Source: Thermohalobaculum sp039027855
Lineage (GTDB): Bacteria > Pseudomonadota > Alphaproteobacteria > Rhodobacterales > Rhodobacteraceae
DNA: 64,000 nucleotides
Reading direction: 5' to 3'
NCBI GenBank assembly: GCA_039027855.1
Contig: JBCCJI010000007.1
Span: 109,560-173,559 of the forward strand
The translations under genes and the position numbers were made by a program. Below are positions 8,412-16,719 of the stretch, in pieces; the stretch's first letter is position 1; every line of letters begins with the position of its first letter. Under the pieces are notes generated by a model. The model worked only from the letters and a program-made list of their open reading frames with translations, was not told the DNA's origin and ran no database searches.

Positions 8412-8770
8412 GTCCGGTCTCCGTCGCCGCCATCCAGATCGAGCGCCACGAGCGCCGCACCCGCCACCGCGAGAGCGTCAAAGCCGCCGATGACGAGGCG
8501 GACGTCCCGGCCATGCATCATCAAGAGCGCGCAAGCGAAATGGCTGACTTCATGCCCCGCGACGCAGAAGATCGAGAGCGGGTCTTCCGACCGGGTGAGC
8601 GGGTGACTATGATCCAGCGTTTCGGGATCGATCCAGCGGGTATCCGCAACCCACCGGTCAGACCGTCGCCGCGCCGGTGCGCGACGCAGGTCCAGGTGGT
8701 GCCGTCCCTCTCGATGCGCGGCGAGCGCATCGGCGGCGGTGATATACGGTAACGTCCAGCGATCATGCAC
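8408..8770 (-). CDS. Rhodanese-like domain protein
   Basis: A 120-aa single-domain protein. The active-site loop begins at Cys69 in FCVAGHEVS, and strand patterns such as HHLDLR near residue 25 and DVRLVIGGFDAL near 88 fit the rhodanese fold. Rhodaneses transfer sulfane sulfur or act as redox or oxyanion partners. The start is read as GTG at 8770 because GGAGGG lies 7 nt upstream; the ATG at 8766 is out of frame. It overlaps chrA by 4 nt and would be co-translated with it, so a role tied to that transporter is inferred. Confidence 0.75.
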   Translation of the reverse strand: MHDRWTLPYITAADALAAHREGRHHLDLRRAPARRRSDRWVADTRWIDPETLDHSHPLTRSEDPLSIFCVAGHEVSHFACALLMMHGRDVRLVIGGFDALAVAGAALVALDLDGGDGDRT

Positions 8771-8964
8771 GGCTCTACCCTCCGCGTATTGCGGTCTTGA
8801 GGGGCGTCGCTTGGGCCGTGCGGCCTGTGGCGGGAGCACGCCTTGTCCCGCAGGCCGAGGCATAGCACAGCGCGCGCTGAGGGTGAGAGCCTTGGTTTGC
8901 CACCGATACTACCCCTAGCCGGGCAGCATCGGTCACACCCGGGACAGGGACGATGATGGCGCCG

Positions 8965-9255
8965 CTAAAACGCCGTCTGCCCAAAATTGTTGCGCAGCAC
9001 CGTCTCAATCGCAAAAAGGCCGAAGATGATGATCAGCGGCGCGAGATCGATGCCGCCGGTACTTGGCAGGAAACGCCTGACCGGCCGGTACAACGGCTCG
9101 GTCAGCTGTCCAAGCGCCATGTAGATCTGGCGCACGAAGGGTTGGCTGATATTGAGTACGTTGAAGGCGACCAGCCAGCTCATGATCGCCTGCGCGATGA
9201 TGATGAAAAGGACGATATCCACGAACAGGCCGAAGATCATCAGGAACGAGGTCAT
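8965..9255 (-). CDS. YggT family membrane protein
   Basis: A 96-aa integral membrane protein with two hydrophobic segments: about residues 4-25 (FLMIFGLFVDIVLFIIIAQ) and 70-86. The linking part contains QPFVRQIYMALGQLTEPLYRPVRRFLP, typical of YggT proteins, which have a P-L-PVR-FLP motif and are linked to cell division or osmotic stress in other bacteria. The ATG at 9255 follows GGAG. It stands alone, divergent from the tRNA-Ala gene. Confidence 0.9.
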   Translation of the reverse strand: MTSFLMIFGLFVDIVLFIIIAQAIMSWLVAFNVLNISQPFVRQIYMALGQLTEPLYRPVRRFLPSTGGIDLAPLIIIFGLFAIETVLRNNFGQTAF

Positions 9256-9388
9256 GGGCAAAACACTCCGGTCTGGCGTCGGGTCGCGGCGGCCCTTGGT
9301 GCGGTGTCTGGCCTGTCGTCGGCCACGGCCTTGGCTGCGAGCCGTGACCTAGGCCCGATCGCCGCCGGGCGCAATGCGGCGCGCGATG

Positions 9389-9415
9389 TTGACAGCACAC
9401 CGACCCGCGTATACC
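9389..9415 (+). promoter_or_regulatory. Candidate promoter of tRNA-Ala
   Basis: A perfect TTGACA (9389-9394) is followed by TATACC (9410-9415), 12 nt before the mature tRNA start. The spacer of 15 nt is shorter than the optimal 17, but both boxes are close to consensus and correctly placed. Confidence 0.55.
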
Positions 9416-9427
9416 CGCGAGCGCGTT

Positions 9428-9503
9428 GGGGCCGTAGCTCAGTTGGGAGAGCGCTGCAATCGCACTGCAGAGGTCGTCGGTTCGACTCCGATCGGCTCCA
9501 CCA
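9428..9503 (+). tRNA. tRNA-Ala (anticodon CGC)
   Basis: A 76-nt cloverleaf: acceptor GGGGCCG/CGGCTCC, D stem GCTC/GAGC, anticodon stem CTGCA/TGCAG with loop ATCGCAC (anticodon CGC at positions 34-36, codon GCG), T arm GTCGG-TTCGACT-CCGAT, and an encoded CCA. The G3-U70 pair, the main alanine identity element, is present. Confidence 0.95.
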
Positions 9504-9637
9504 ATCCGCCAAGATGACCATGAGCTTCTGTTCCACGGCCAAGCGCGAGGGCGGTGTCATGGTCGCTGTGGTTGAACTTTTTGTTGGCGTATCCGACCTC
9601 GGGTAAGAACGATGTGTGATCGCTTGCCGGGGCCCGG

Positions 9638-10753
9638 ATGTCTGAGAGCCGTACTGCAATTCGCCTGCTGATCCTGACCGCTGCCGTGGTGGGCGGCTTT
9701 GCGCTTTGGCATGCATTGCCGGCGATACAGGCGCATCTTGCCGGTGGTGAGCCGCGGGCGGTGGCGGCTCGGGGCGCCCTGGCTCCGGCCGAGGAAAGCA
9801 GGATCGCGCTGTTTGAACAGGCCCGCGACAGCGTGGTCTCGATCTCCACCAGCGATCGGCGGATCAACCCTTTCACGCGGCGGGTTACGGAGCGGCGGCG
9901 GGGTCAGGGCTCGGGCTTCGTCTGGGACGCCGCGGGCCATATCGTCACCAATGACCACGTGATCGCCGGGGTGAGCCGGGCTCGGGTGGGCCTGGCCGAC
10001 GGGCGCACCATCGAGGCGCGGCTGATCGGGCGCGATCCGTCCAACGACCTTGCCGTGTTGCGCATCGAAACCGGAGAGATCCGCCCACCGCCGATCCCGA
10101 TCGGCACCAGCGATGACCTTGCCGTGGGGCAGTCGGTTCTTGCCATCGGCAATCCCTTCGGCCTCGACTGGACGTTGACCTCGGGCATCGTCTCGGCGCT
10201 GGAGCGCGACCTGCCGATCGATGGTGGGCGGGTGATCCGCGACGTGATCCAGACCGATGCGGCGATCAACCCGGGCAATTCGGGCGGCCCTCTGCTCGAT
10301 AGCGCCGGGCGCTTGATCGGGGTCAACACGGCGATCTACAGCCCCTCGGGCTCGAACGCCGGGATCGGTTTCGCTGTGCCGGTCGACACGGTGAACCGCA
10401 TCGTGCCGCGCCTGATTGCCGAGGGGCGCTACGCCCCACCCTCGATCGGTATCGGCGTCGACCGTCGGGCGCAGCGTCTGGCGCGGCTGATGCGCATCGA
10501 CGGCGTGATGGTCATGTCGGTCGAGCCGGGTTCACCGGCCGAGGCGGCGGGGGTGCGCGCGGCCGAGATCGCGCGCGATGGTCGCGTGCGCGCGGGCGAT
10601 ACGCTGGTCGAGATCGACGGCCGCCGGGTCCGCACCGCGCAGGAGGTGGTCTCGCTGTTGTCGGGGCGGCGCCCGGGCGAAGAGGTTGAGATCGTGTTGT
10701 TCCGCGACGGGGAAACGCGGCGGCTGGTTTTGCCCGTTGTCGAGGCGTCCTAG
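9638..10753 (+). CDS. HtrA/DegP-type serine protease with one PDZ domain
   Basis: Periplasmic, probably membrane-tethered trypsin-like (S1C) protease for quality control or regulated proteolysis. An N-terminal hydrophobic segment (about residues 8-28) serves as anchor or uncleaved signal. The catalytic triad is His107 (TNDHV), Asp137 (SNDLAVL) and Ser215 (GNSGGP). One PDZ domain spans about residues 265-365 (VEPGSPAEAAGV, GDTLVEIDG). At 371 aa with one PDZ it has the DegS-like layout rather than the two-PDZ DegP layout. It lies 134 nt after the tRNA and ends in a hairpin shared with a convergent methyltransferase gene. Confidence 0.93.
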   Translation: MSESRTAIRLLILTAAVVGGFALWHALPAIQAHLAGGEPRAVAARGALAPAEESRIALFEQARDSVVSISTSDRRINPFTRRVTERRRGQGSGFVWDAAGHIVTNDHVIAGVSRARVGLADGRTIEARLIGRDPSNDLAVLRIETGEIRPPPIPIGTSDDLAVGQSVLAIGNPFGLDWTLTSGIVSALERDLPIDGGRVIRDVIQTDAAINPGNSGGPLLDSAGRLIGVNTAIYSPSGSNAGIGFAVPVDTVNRIVPRLIAEGRYAPPSIGIGVDRRAQRLARLMRIDGVMVMSVEPGSPAEAAGVRAAEIARDGRVRAGDTLVEIDGRRVRTAQEVVSLLSGRRPGEEVEIVLFRDGETRRLVLPVVEAS

Positions 10754-10779
10754 GGCGCCGGTTCAGCCCGGCCGGCGCC
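10754..10779. terminator. Bidirectional hairpin after the HtrA gene
   Basis: A perfect 8-bp GC stem GGCGCCGG/CCGGCGCC with a 10-nt loop lies directly behind the protease stop codon and over the stop of the convergent methyltransferase. No T-run follows. Confidence 0.5.
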
Positions 10780-11425
10780 TCAGGGCGCTTAGGACGAGGC
10801 CGCGTCCGGTATGGCGCGGACCATCGCCGAGGCTGAGCTTGGCCGTGTGATCAGAGAGCGCCTGCAGATCAGGCAATACGGTGTCGATCTCGCTTTGGCG
10901 CCAGCGATGGGTGTCGCGCGAGGGGCCCAGCGTCTCATCGGGGTCTCTCACGCCCTCGCGCGCGGCAAACCCCTCCAGGAGGAGTAGCCCACCGGGCGCG
11001 AGTGCGGCGCCGGCCGTGGTCAACGCGGCGCGGCGCAGGGGCCAGGGTCCCTGCAGGAACTGCAGCGTGACGAGGGCGAAAGCGCTGTCTTCGGCGCGCC
11101 ACTGGCCGAGATCGGCGGTGATACGCGCGACGCTGACACCGGCGATGCTGTCCCGCCCCACTGCCTGCTGGGTGGCGAGGGCGGAGACATCGACCGCGGT
11201 GACGGTAAAGCCACGCCCAGCCAGCCATCGACCGTTGCGACCATCGCCATCGGCCAGACAAAGCGCGCGGCCGCCCTTGGACAGTGCCGCGCTCAGACCG
11301 GATCGTTCGAACAACGCGGAGAGCGTGGCGCTTGGCCCGGTGCCAAAGGGGGCGTCATCGGCGCGGTAGCGCGCATCCCAGGCTGCGCCCGCGTCGTCGT
11401 CATCGCGTTGCGTGTCCATCCCCAT
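10763..11425 (-). CDS. Class I SAM-dependent methyltransferase (TehB-like)
   Basis: A 220-aa cytosolic methyltransferase. The N-terminal WDARYRADDAPFGTGPS is typical of TehB/thiopurine-type enzymes. SAM-binding motif I is ALCLADGDGRNGRWLA (about residues 55-70), followed by VTAVDVSALA (motif II) and FALVTLQFLQG (motif IV). The first acidic residue of motif I is preceded by Ala, a common variant. It is divergent from the second methyltransferase gene, with 83 nt between starts. The substrate is unknown; a small-molecule detoxification role is the family expectation. Confidence 0.8.
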   Translation of the reverse strand: MGMDTQRDDDDAGAAWDARYRADDAPFGTGPSATLSALFERSGLSAALSKGGRALCLADGDGRNGRWLAGRGFTVTAVDVSALATQQAVGRDSIAGVSVARITADLGQWRAEDSAFALVTLQFLQGPWPLRRAALTTAGAALAPGGLLLLEGFAAREGVRDPDETLGPSRDTHRWRQSEIDTVLPDLQALSDHTAKLSLGDGPRHTGRGLVLSALRRRPG

Positions 11426-11508
11426 GTTATCCCCGTACTACCCCCGCTCTCTTCAAGCCTGCGTCCTCCAAACTTGACGCACCGCCCCGCCAGCGCGACG
11501 AGGTAGCC

Positions 11509-12792
11509 ATGCAGGATGCGGAAAAGCCAGACGGTGATGCAGACGCCGGCCAGGGCGCTCAACCCGGCGACGCCGTCGCGGCCCAGTACGAGGCTTTTCC
11601 CTATCCGTCGCGTGACCCCGCCGAGGAAGCGACGCGCCTGATCGAGGGCTCGCCCTCGTTTCCCGTCGAGATCGACCACTACCTGTTCGGCGGCCGCAGG
11701 GACTGGTCGCGGCCCTTTCGGGCGCTGGTCGCCGGGGGTGGGACGGGTGACGGGCTGGTCATGCTCGCTCAGCGCCTCGCCGATATCGGCTGCCCGGCCG
11801 AGATCACCTATCTCGACCTCTCCGGCGCTGCGCGACGCATTGCCGAGGCGCGGATTGCGGCGCGCGGCCTGTCCGTGCGCTTTGTGACCGCCGATCTGGC
11901 CGAGGCGCCTGCGCTCGCGCCCTTGGGCGGCTTCGATTACATCGACTGCTGCGGCGTGCTGCATCACCTTCCCGACCCCGATCTCGGCTTTCGCGCTCTC
12001 GCCGAGGCCGTCTCGCCCGAAGGTGGGCTTGGCCTGATGGTCTATGCGCCGCACGGGCGGAGCGGTGTCTACCCGCTGCAGGCGGCCTTTGGCGCGTTGC
12101 TGGATGATGTCCCGGTGGCAGAGCGCCCGGCCCTGGCGCGGCCGGTCATCGAGGCGTTGCGACCCACCCATCCGCTGGCGCGCAATCCGCTGGTCGGCGA
12201 TCACCGCAGTGGCGGCGATGCGGGGCTCTATGACCTGCTGCTGCATGCCCGCGACCGGCCCTACCTGATCAGCGAACTGGACGCGGCACTGGCGCGGGCT
12301 GGCCTGTCGATAGTCTCAGCGGCCGAGCCCGGGCGCTACGAGCCCGAGCGGTATCTGCCCGACGCCACGCCCTTTGCCGCCCGCCTCGCGGCGATGACGA
12401 CCATCGAGCGCATGGCACTGGCGGAGAACCTGTCTGGGGCGATGAAGACCCATGTGGTTTATGCCGTGCCCGAAGGACGCGCGCCTCATGGGGTGGCCAG
12501 TGCCGCGCATCAGGCCGTTCCAAGGCTGCGCGGCGGCACGCCCGACGCCATGGCGGGCGCCATCAAAAAGCATGGTCGGATCAAGGTGACCCGCGGCGCT
12601 GTCCCTTTCGTGCTGACCGTTGATCCGAGGGCTGCTTCGCTGATCGCCGCCATTGACGGGCGTCGCGACCTTGCGGCCATCGCCGAGAGTGCCGGTATGC
12701 CCTGGCTGGCTTTTCTGGCGCTTTGGGGGCCGGCTGCGCGGGCGCTCTCGTCGTTCGGGCTGCTCCACTACAGCCGCGGGGGCGCGCGATGA
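11509..12792 (+). CDS. Two-part SAM-dependent methyltransferase with C-terminal extra domain
   Basis: A 427-aa protein. The N-terminal part has the signature YEAFPYPSRDP (residues 27-37), then SAM motif I ALVAGGGTGDGLV near residue 75, motif II ITYLDLSG, and CGVLHHLPDPDLGF near 150, all of a class I methyltransferase. The C-terminal 100 residues (IKVTRGAVPFVLTVDPR and IAAIDGRRDLAAIAE) look like a small helical, PqqD-like domain of unknown role. GAGG precedes the start at 11509. The stop overlaps the next ATG (ATGA), coupling it to the demethylase-like gene. The shared transcript suggests linked methyl transfer and demethylation, an inference only. Confidence 0.8.
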   Translation: MQDAEKPDGDADAGQGAQPGDAVAAQYEAFPYPSRDPAEEATRLIEGSPSFPVEIDHYLFGGRRDWSRPFRALVAGGGTGDGLVMLAQRLADIGCPAEITYLDLSGAARRIAEARIAARGLSVRFVTADLAEAPALAPLGGFDYIDCCGVLHHLPDPDLGFRALAEAVSPEGGLGLMVYAPHGRSGVYPLQAAFGALLDDVPVAERPALARPVIEALRPTHPLARNPLVGDHRSGGDAGLYDLLLHARDRPYLISELDAALARAGLSIVSAAEPGRYEPERYLPDATPFAARLAAMTTIERMALAENLSGAMKTHVVYAVPEGRAPHGVASAAHQAVPRLRGGTPDAMAGAIKKHGRIKVTRGAVPFVLTVDPRAASLIAAIDGRRDLAAIAESAGMPWLAFLALWGPAARALSSFGLLHYSRGGAR

Positions 12793-13745
12793 AACCTGCC
12801 GCGCCCATCGAGCAGGCCACTGTAACGCTGGCCGAGGCGCCGTTTCTGCCGTTCCTCGACAGCCGCACGGCACGCGCGCCCGGTCTCTCGCCGCTCGATC
12901 CCTCGAATTGGATCCTCACCGGCCCCGACTATGCCGCGCAGATGAGGCTCCGCCGGCGACTGGTGGATGCCCGGCCCGAGATCGTCTTGGGGCAAACGGA
13001 TGATGCGAGCGAGGGGCTGTCGGAGCTGCTTGACCTGCTGGTCGCGCATCTACGCGATCTGCCGGGCTTCCGCGCCGATGGTGCTGATCTGATCCGCCCC
13101 GACGGTGTGCGCGTTGCTGTGCAGGCGGAGGCGCCGCTAGTGACGATCGCGCAGCTCGTCGCGGAGGATTTCTGTCTGATGCAGCGGCGCGAGACGGGTG
13201 GCGAGTATTGCCTCATGGCCGCGGCGCTCTGCTTTCCGTCGCGCTGGTCGCTCGGCGAGAAGCTCGGCCGGCCCATGACGGCGATCCATGAACCGGTGCC
13301 GGATTACGACGCTGTGCTGGCGCGCCGGGTGGCGCGTGTGTTCGACATGCTGGCGCCCGAGCGGCCGGTCTTTCGCGTCAACTGGCTGATGCATGATGAC
13401 CCCGCGCTGCACCAGACCGCGCATCGCGCACAGGGCGCGTCGACAGCGCACGGGCCCGCCGCGGGCCTCTATCTGCGGACGGAGCATCAGACCCTTCGCC
13501 GGCTGCCGCGATCCGGCGCGATCGCCTTCGGCATCCGCACGCATATCACGCCCATCGAAGGCCTCCGCCCCCTCGTGCGCGAAAGGCTGGGGGCCATGCT
13601 CGCGGGTCTCGACCCGGCGACGATCGACTATCGCATCGGGGCTGAGGACCTGGCCGAGGGTCGCGCCTTTATCGAGACACTCGGTGACGATGGTCCCTCG
13701 CCACAGAAGAGCGGCGCGGGCTATGCGAGCGCACTAGCATCCTGA
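12789..13745 (+). CDS. Heme-dependent oxidative N-demethylase-like protein (DUF3445)
   Basis: A 318-aa protein matching the DUF3445/HODM family: WILTGPDYAAQMRLRRRL near residue 40, VAEDFCLMQRRETGGEYCL near 120, and the diagnostic LRTEHQTLRRLPRSGAIAFGIRTH near 235. Characterised members bind heme through this domain and oxidatively demethylate secondary amines such as dimethylamine. It is translationally coupled to the two-part methyltransferase and 13 nt upstream of a thiolase. No partner flavoprotein or ferredoxin subunits of the dimethylamine enzyme are adjacent, so activity on a different N-methyl substrate is possible. Confidence 0.8.
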   Translation: MKPAAPIEQATVTLAEAPFLPFLDSRTARAPGLSPLDPSNWILTGPDYAAQMRLRRRLVDARPEIVLGQTDDASEGLSELLDLLVAHLRDLPGFRADGADLIRPDGVRVAVQAEAPLVTIAQLVAEDFCLMQRRETGGEYCLMAAALCFPSRWSLGEKLGRPMTAIHEPVPDYDAVLARRVARVFDMLAPERPVFRVNWLMHDDPALHQTAHRAQGASTAHGPAAGLYLRTEHQTLRRLPRSGAIAFGIRTHITPIEGLRPLVRERLGAMLAGLDPATIDYRIGAEDLAEGRAFIETLGDDGPSPQKSGAGYASALAS

Positions 13746-13758
13746 GGGAGGGATCTCG

Positions 13759-14949
13759 ATGTCGGATACCGTTGCCATCCTCGCCGCGCGCAGGACACCC
13801 ATGGGCGGCTTTCAGGGAGAACTTTCTGGCGCGCTGGCCCCGGCGCTCGGGGCGGCGGCCATCAGGGCGGCGCTTCAGGATTCCGGGGTCGACGCGGACC
13901 GGGTCCAAGAGGTGCTGATGGGCTGCGTGCTGCCCGCGGGGCAGGGGCAGGCGCCGGCGCGTCAGGCGGCGCTCGGCGCGGGTCTTGGTGAGGCGGTGCC
14001 TGCCAGCACGCTGAACAAGATGTGCGGCTCGGGCATGAAGACGGTCATGATGGCGGCCGATGCGCTGATGGCGGGCCATGCCGGGCCCGGTGCCGCCATG
14101 GTGGCGGGCGGCATGGAGTCGATGTCGAACGCGCCCTATCTGCTGCCGAAGATGCGCGCGGGCGCGCGGCTCGGCCACGCGCAGGCCATCGACCACATGT
14201 TCCTTGATGGGTTGGAGGATGCCTACGACCGCGGGCGCCTGATGGGCACCTTTGCCGAGGACTGCGCCGAGCATTACCAGTTCACCCGCGAGGCGCAGGA
14301 CAACTTTGCCATTGCCTCGCTGGAGCAGGCACTGGCGGCTCAGAACGAAGGGCGCTTCGATGCCGAGGTCGTGCCGGTGGAGATTGCGGAGCGCAAGGCG
14401 CGTATCAGCGTCGGGACCGACGAACAGCCGCGAAACGCCCGGCCCGACAAGATCCCGCATCTGAAACCTGCCTTTCGCGAGGGCGGGACCGTGACGCCGG
14501 CCAACAGTTCCTCGATCTCCGACGGCGCAGCCGCGTTGGTGCTGATGCGCGCGCGCGAAGCGGAGGCTGCGGGCCGTCCGGTCAGGGCGCGGATCATGGG
14601 TCAGGCAGCGCATGCTCAGGCGCCGGGATGGTTCACCACTGCGCCGGTTCCGGCGATGCAGAAGCTGCTCATGCGCCTTGGTTGGAGCGTCGAGGATGTC
14701 GATTTATGGGAGATCAACGAAGCGTTCGCGGTCGTACCCATGGCGGCGATGCGCGAGATGGGCATTCCCCTCGGGAAGCTGAACGTCAACGGTGGGGCCT
14801 GTGCCCTCGGTCATCCCATCGGCGCCTCGGGTGCCAGGATCCTCGTCACGCTGCTTCACGCGCTTGAGGCGCGGGGGCTGAAGCGCGGCATTGCTGGGAT
14901 CTGTATCGGTGGCGGCGAGGCCACCGCGATCGCGATTGAACGTCCGTGA
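13759..14949 (+). CDS. Acetyl-CoA C-acetyltransferase (thiolase)
   Basis: A degradative or biosynthetic thiolase of 396 aa. The nucleophilic Cys89 lies in LNKMCGSGMK, the general-base His in GHPIGASGAR near residue 350, and the second Cys in CIGGGEATA at the C-terminus, so all catalytic residues are present. Length is normal. It could serve acetoacetyl-CoA formation (polyhydroxybutyrate or ketone metabolism) or beta-oxidation; the neighbours do not decide. It sits 13 nt after the demethylase-like gene, likely the same transcript, with GAGGGAG before the ATG. Confidence 0.93.
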   Translation: MSDTVAILAARRTPMGGFQGELSGALAPALGAAAIRAALQDSGVDADRVQEVLMGCVLPAGQGQAPARQAALGAGLGEAVPASTLNKMCGSGMKTVMMAADALMAGHAGPGAAMVAGGMESMSNAPYLLPKMRAGARLGHAQAIDHMFLDGLEDAYDRGRLMGTFAEDCAEHYQFTREAQDNFAIASLEQALAAQNEGRFDAEVVPVEIAERKARISVGTDEQPRNARPDKIPHLKPAFREGGTVTPANSSSISDGAAALVLMRAREAEAAGRPVRARIMGQAAHAQAPGWFTTAPVPAMQKLLMRLGWSVEDVDLWEINEAFAVVPMAAMREMGIPLGKLNVNGGACALGHPIGASGARILVTLLHALEARGLKRGIAGICIGGGEATAIAIERP

Positions 14950-14957
14950 TTTGCGCC

Positions 14958-15206
14958 TCAGCCGATTCCATTGCTGCGGCGGTTGAAGACATTGCGTGTG
15001 ATCAGGCGTGAAATCCGCTCGACCAACGGGCGCGTCAGCAGCACGCCCGTGATCGCGATCGGCAGCGAGATCTTCCATGCCCCCATCCAATTGGCGAGGA
15101 ATGACTGATCGAGGCCGAGATTGATGGTCGTGATCAGCCCGGACATGACGAACGACATGACCGTCGCCATCACGATGGGGGTGATGAAGTATTCCGGGTT
15201 CTTCAT
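14958..15206 (-). CDS. DUF2798 family membrane protein
   Basis: An 82-aa protein with two predicted membrane helices: about residues 8-28 (PIVMATVMSFVMSGLITTIN) and 42-60 (WKISLPIAITGVLL), plus a basic C-terminal tail (ISRLITRNVFNRRSN). This is the two-helix layout of DUF2798 proteins, whose function is unknown. It is transcribed alone, away from a palindromic site at 15220-15234 that lies 14 nt upstream of its start. Confidence 0.8.
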   Translation of the reverse strand: MKNPEYFITPIVMATVMSFVMSGLITTINLGLDQSFLANWMGAWKISLPIAITGVLLTRPLVERISRLITRNVFNRRSNGIG

Positions 15207-15795
15207 GGCGCGCCTTTATGTCAGTGTTGCTGACTTATATGGCTGTCGTGGCTTCCGCGAGAAGTGCGTCCAACGAATGCCTGCCATGCGCTTGGTGCGA
15301 GGCTCGCGACGGAGCTGCCCGCGTTATCAATGGCGCGGCGTCCTGCGGGTCCTCGTCAGCTAGGCGGGTTCGATGGGCGATCGGGATGCCGAGTAAGACG
15401 ATCCGATGGCTGATCGCGCGCCTTTGCTGGCCAGACCGTTAGCGCCGTGACGGTGACGCAGCTCAGCGCTGCGGTTCCGAGCCTCCACCGTGAATGGTCA
15501 TGGAACATGCGGACCGGCGGCTGTTTAGTCGTCTCGCGGCCCAACCGGTCGGCTGGGGATGCTGACAGCGTCGGCCGATGCGTCATGGATCGGCTGGCGC
15601 ACTCATGATCGGCGCCGAGGATGTGCTGAACCATACCGGGCTCCCGGTTGCCGAGATCTCGAAAAGGCGCTGAAGCCTGCGTCTGGATTGACCTCTGCGG
15701 CGCTTCTGATCATTACCGCGACAGCGGTTGGCGTGGGTGGTCGGCCGGTCTGATCGCGGCCGGCTGATCGCCAGCGCCGCTGCGGGGGGTCGCTC
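15207..15795. other. 589-nt region without a convincing gene, upstream of cobD
   Basis: The left end holds the DUF2798 operator. The rest carries only short open frames. One on the minus strand (15356-15508, 50 aa) begins with a signal-peptide-like hydrophobic stretch ending in AKA, but it has no ribosome site. Another short plus-strand frame runs to 15753. I looked for a cobalamin riboswitch before cobD and saw no B12-box-like motif. A GGCCGGTC/GATCGCGGCC-rich stretch near 15740-15765 may fold. It may contain an eroded gene. Confidence 0.5.
15220..15234 (-). promoter_or_regulatory. Palindromic operator candidate upstream of the DUF2798 gene
   Basis: A perfect inverted repeat GTCAG-N5-CTGAC is embedded in an AT-rich patch (TTATAT next to it), 14 nt before the DUF2798 start codon. 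A repressor bound here would block the promoter or ribosome site. No regulator gene is adjacent. Confidence 0.45.
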
Positions 15796-16719
15796 ATGCT
15801 CGCGCTCGCGCTGGTGCTTGACGCCGTGATTGGCGACCCCGATGCGCTTTGGCGGCGTGTGCCCCACCCCGTCGTCCTCATGGGAAGGCTGATCAGCATC
15901 CTTGAGGAGGGGCTCAATCAGGGCGGCGCCCGCCGCCTGAAAGGCGCCGTGGCGGTCGCGCTGCTGGTCGTGATCGTCGGCGCGCCGACTCTGTTCCTGT
16001 CGATCTCGCTTTTCCACGGTGTGCTCGAGGTTGGTTTGGCCGCGATCCTGCTCGCGCAGCGCAGCCTGGTCCGCCATGTGGAGGCGGTGGCTGACGGTCT
16101 CTCCAAGTCGGTGGAGCGTGGGCGCGAGGCGGTCGGCCATATCGTCGGGCGTGAGACCGGCGAGATGCAGCGTGACGACATCGCGCGCGCCGCGATCGAA
16201 TCGGCGGCGGAAAACTTTTCTGACGGGGTCGTGGCACCCGCCTTCTGGTTCCTGCTGCTCGGTCTGCCGGGGATTGCGATCTACAAGGCGGTGAACACGG
16301 CCGACAGCATGATCGGCCATCGCACACCGCGATACGAAGCCTTTGGATGGGCGGCGGCACGCCTTGATGACGCGATGAACTGGGTTCCGGCGCGTCTGTC
16401 GGGCATCGCCATCGCCCTCGTCGGCACGGGGCGCGAAGCCTTCGACTGCATGATGCGCGACGCGGTGCTGCACCGGAGCCCGAATGCCGGGTGGCCCGAG
16501 GCGGCCATGGCGGCATCGCTTGGCGTCAAGCTCGGCGGGCCGCGGGCTTATGATGGCCAGATGCGCGACGAGGCCTGGCTCAACGCCGGGGGCGAGAGGG
16601 TGCCGGGCAGCGGTGAGATCCGCGCGGCTGTCGAGCTGATCTGGAAGGCTTGGGCGATCGTTTTGGGGACCGCCGCTGCGCTATGGGCCGTGGCCTTTGT
16701 CTGGCAGCTGATCTTCTGA
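15796..16719 (+). CDS. cobD: Adenosylcobinamide-phosphate synthase (CobD/CbiB)
   Basis: Membrane protein of 307 aa that attaches (R)-1-amino-2-propanol (phosphate) to adenosylcobyric acid, giving adenosylcobinamide. Diagnostic blocks are LVLDAVIGDP at residues 6-15, RVPHPVVLMGRLI, the long ESAAENFSDGVVAPAFW region near residue 135, and YKAVNTADSMIGHR near 160. Four to five hydrophobic helices agree with the family, and length is normal. A GGGGGG run precedes the ATG at 15796. It heads the late cobalamin block; its last 39 nt overlap the convergent DUF429-like gene. Confidence 0.95.
   Translation: MLALALVLDAVIGDPDALWRRVPHPVVLMGRLISILEEGLNQGGARRLKGAVAVALLVVIVGAPTLFLSISLFHGVLEVGLAAILLAQRSLVRHVEAVADGLSKSVERGREAVGHIVGRETGEMQRDDIARAAIESAAENFSDGVVAPAFWFLLLGLPGIAIYKAVNTADSMIGHRTPRYEAFGWAAARLDDAMNWVPARLSGIAIALVGTGREAFDCMMRDAVLHRSPNAGWPEAAMAASLGVKLGGPRAYDGQMRDEAWLNAGGERVPGSGEIRAAVELIWKAWAIVLGTAAALWAVAFVWQLIF

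Noticed and set aside
9428..9503. tRNA-Ala considered as an attachment site
   Set aside because: No integrase gene and no duplicated tRNA 3' end nearby.
15356..15634. Minus-strand small ORF with a signal-peptide-like stretch
   Set aside because: No ribosome site, no family, and it falls in a gene-poor gap; kept only as a remark in the gap description.
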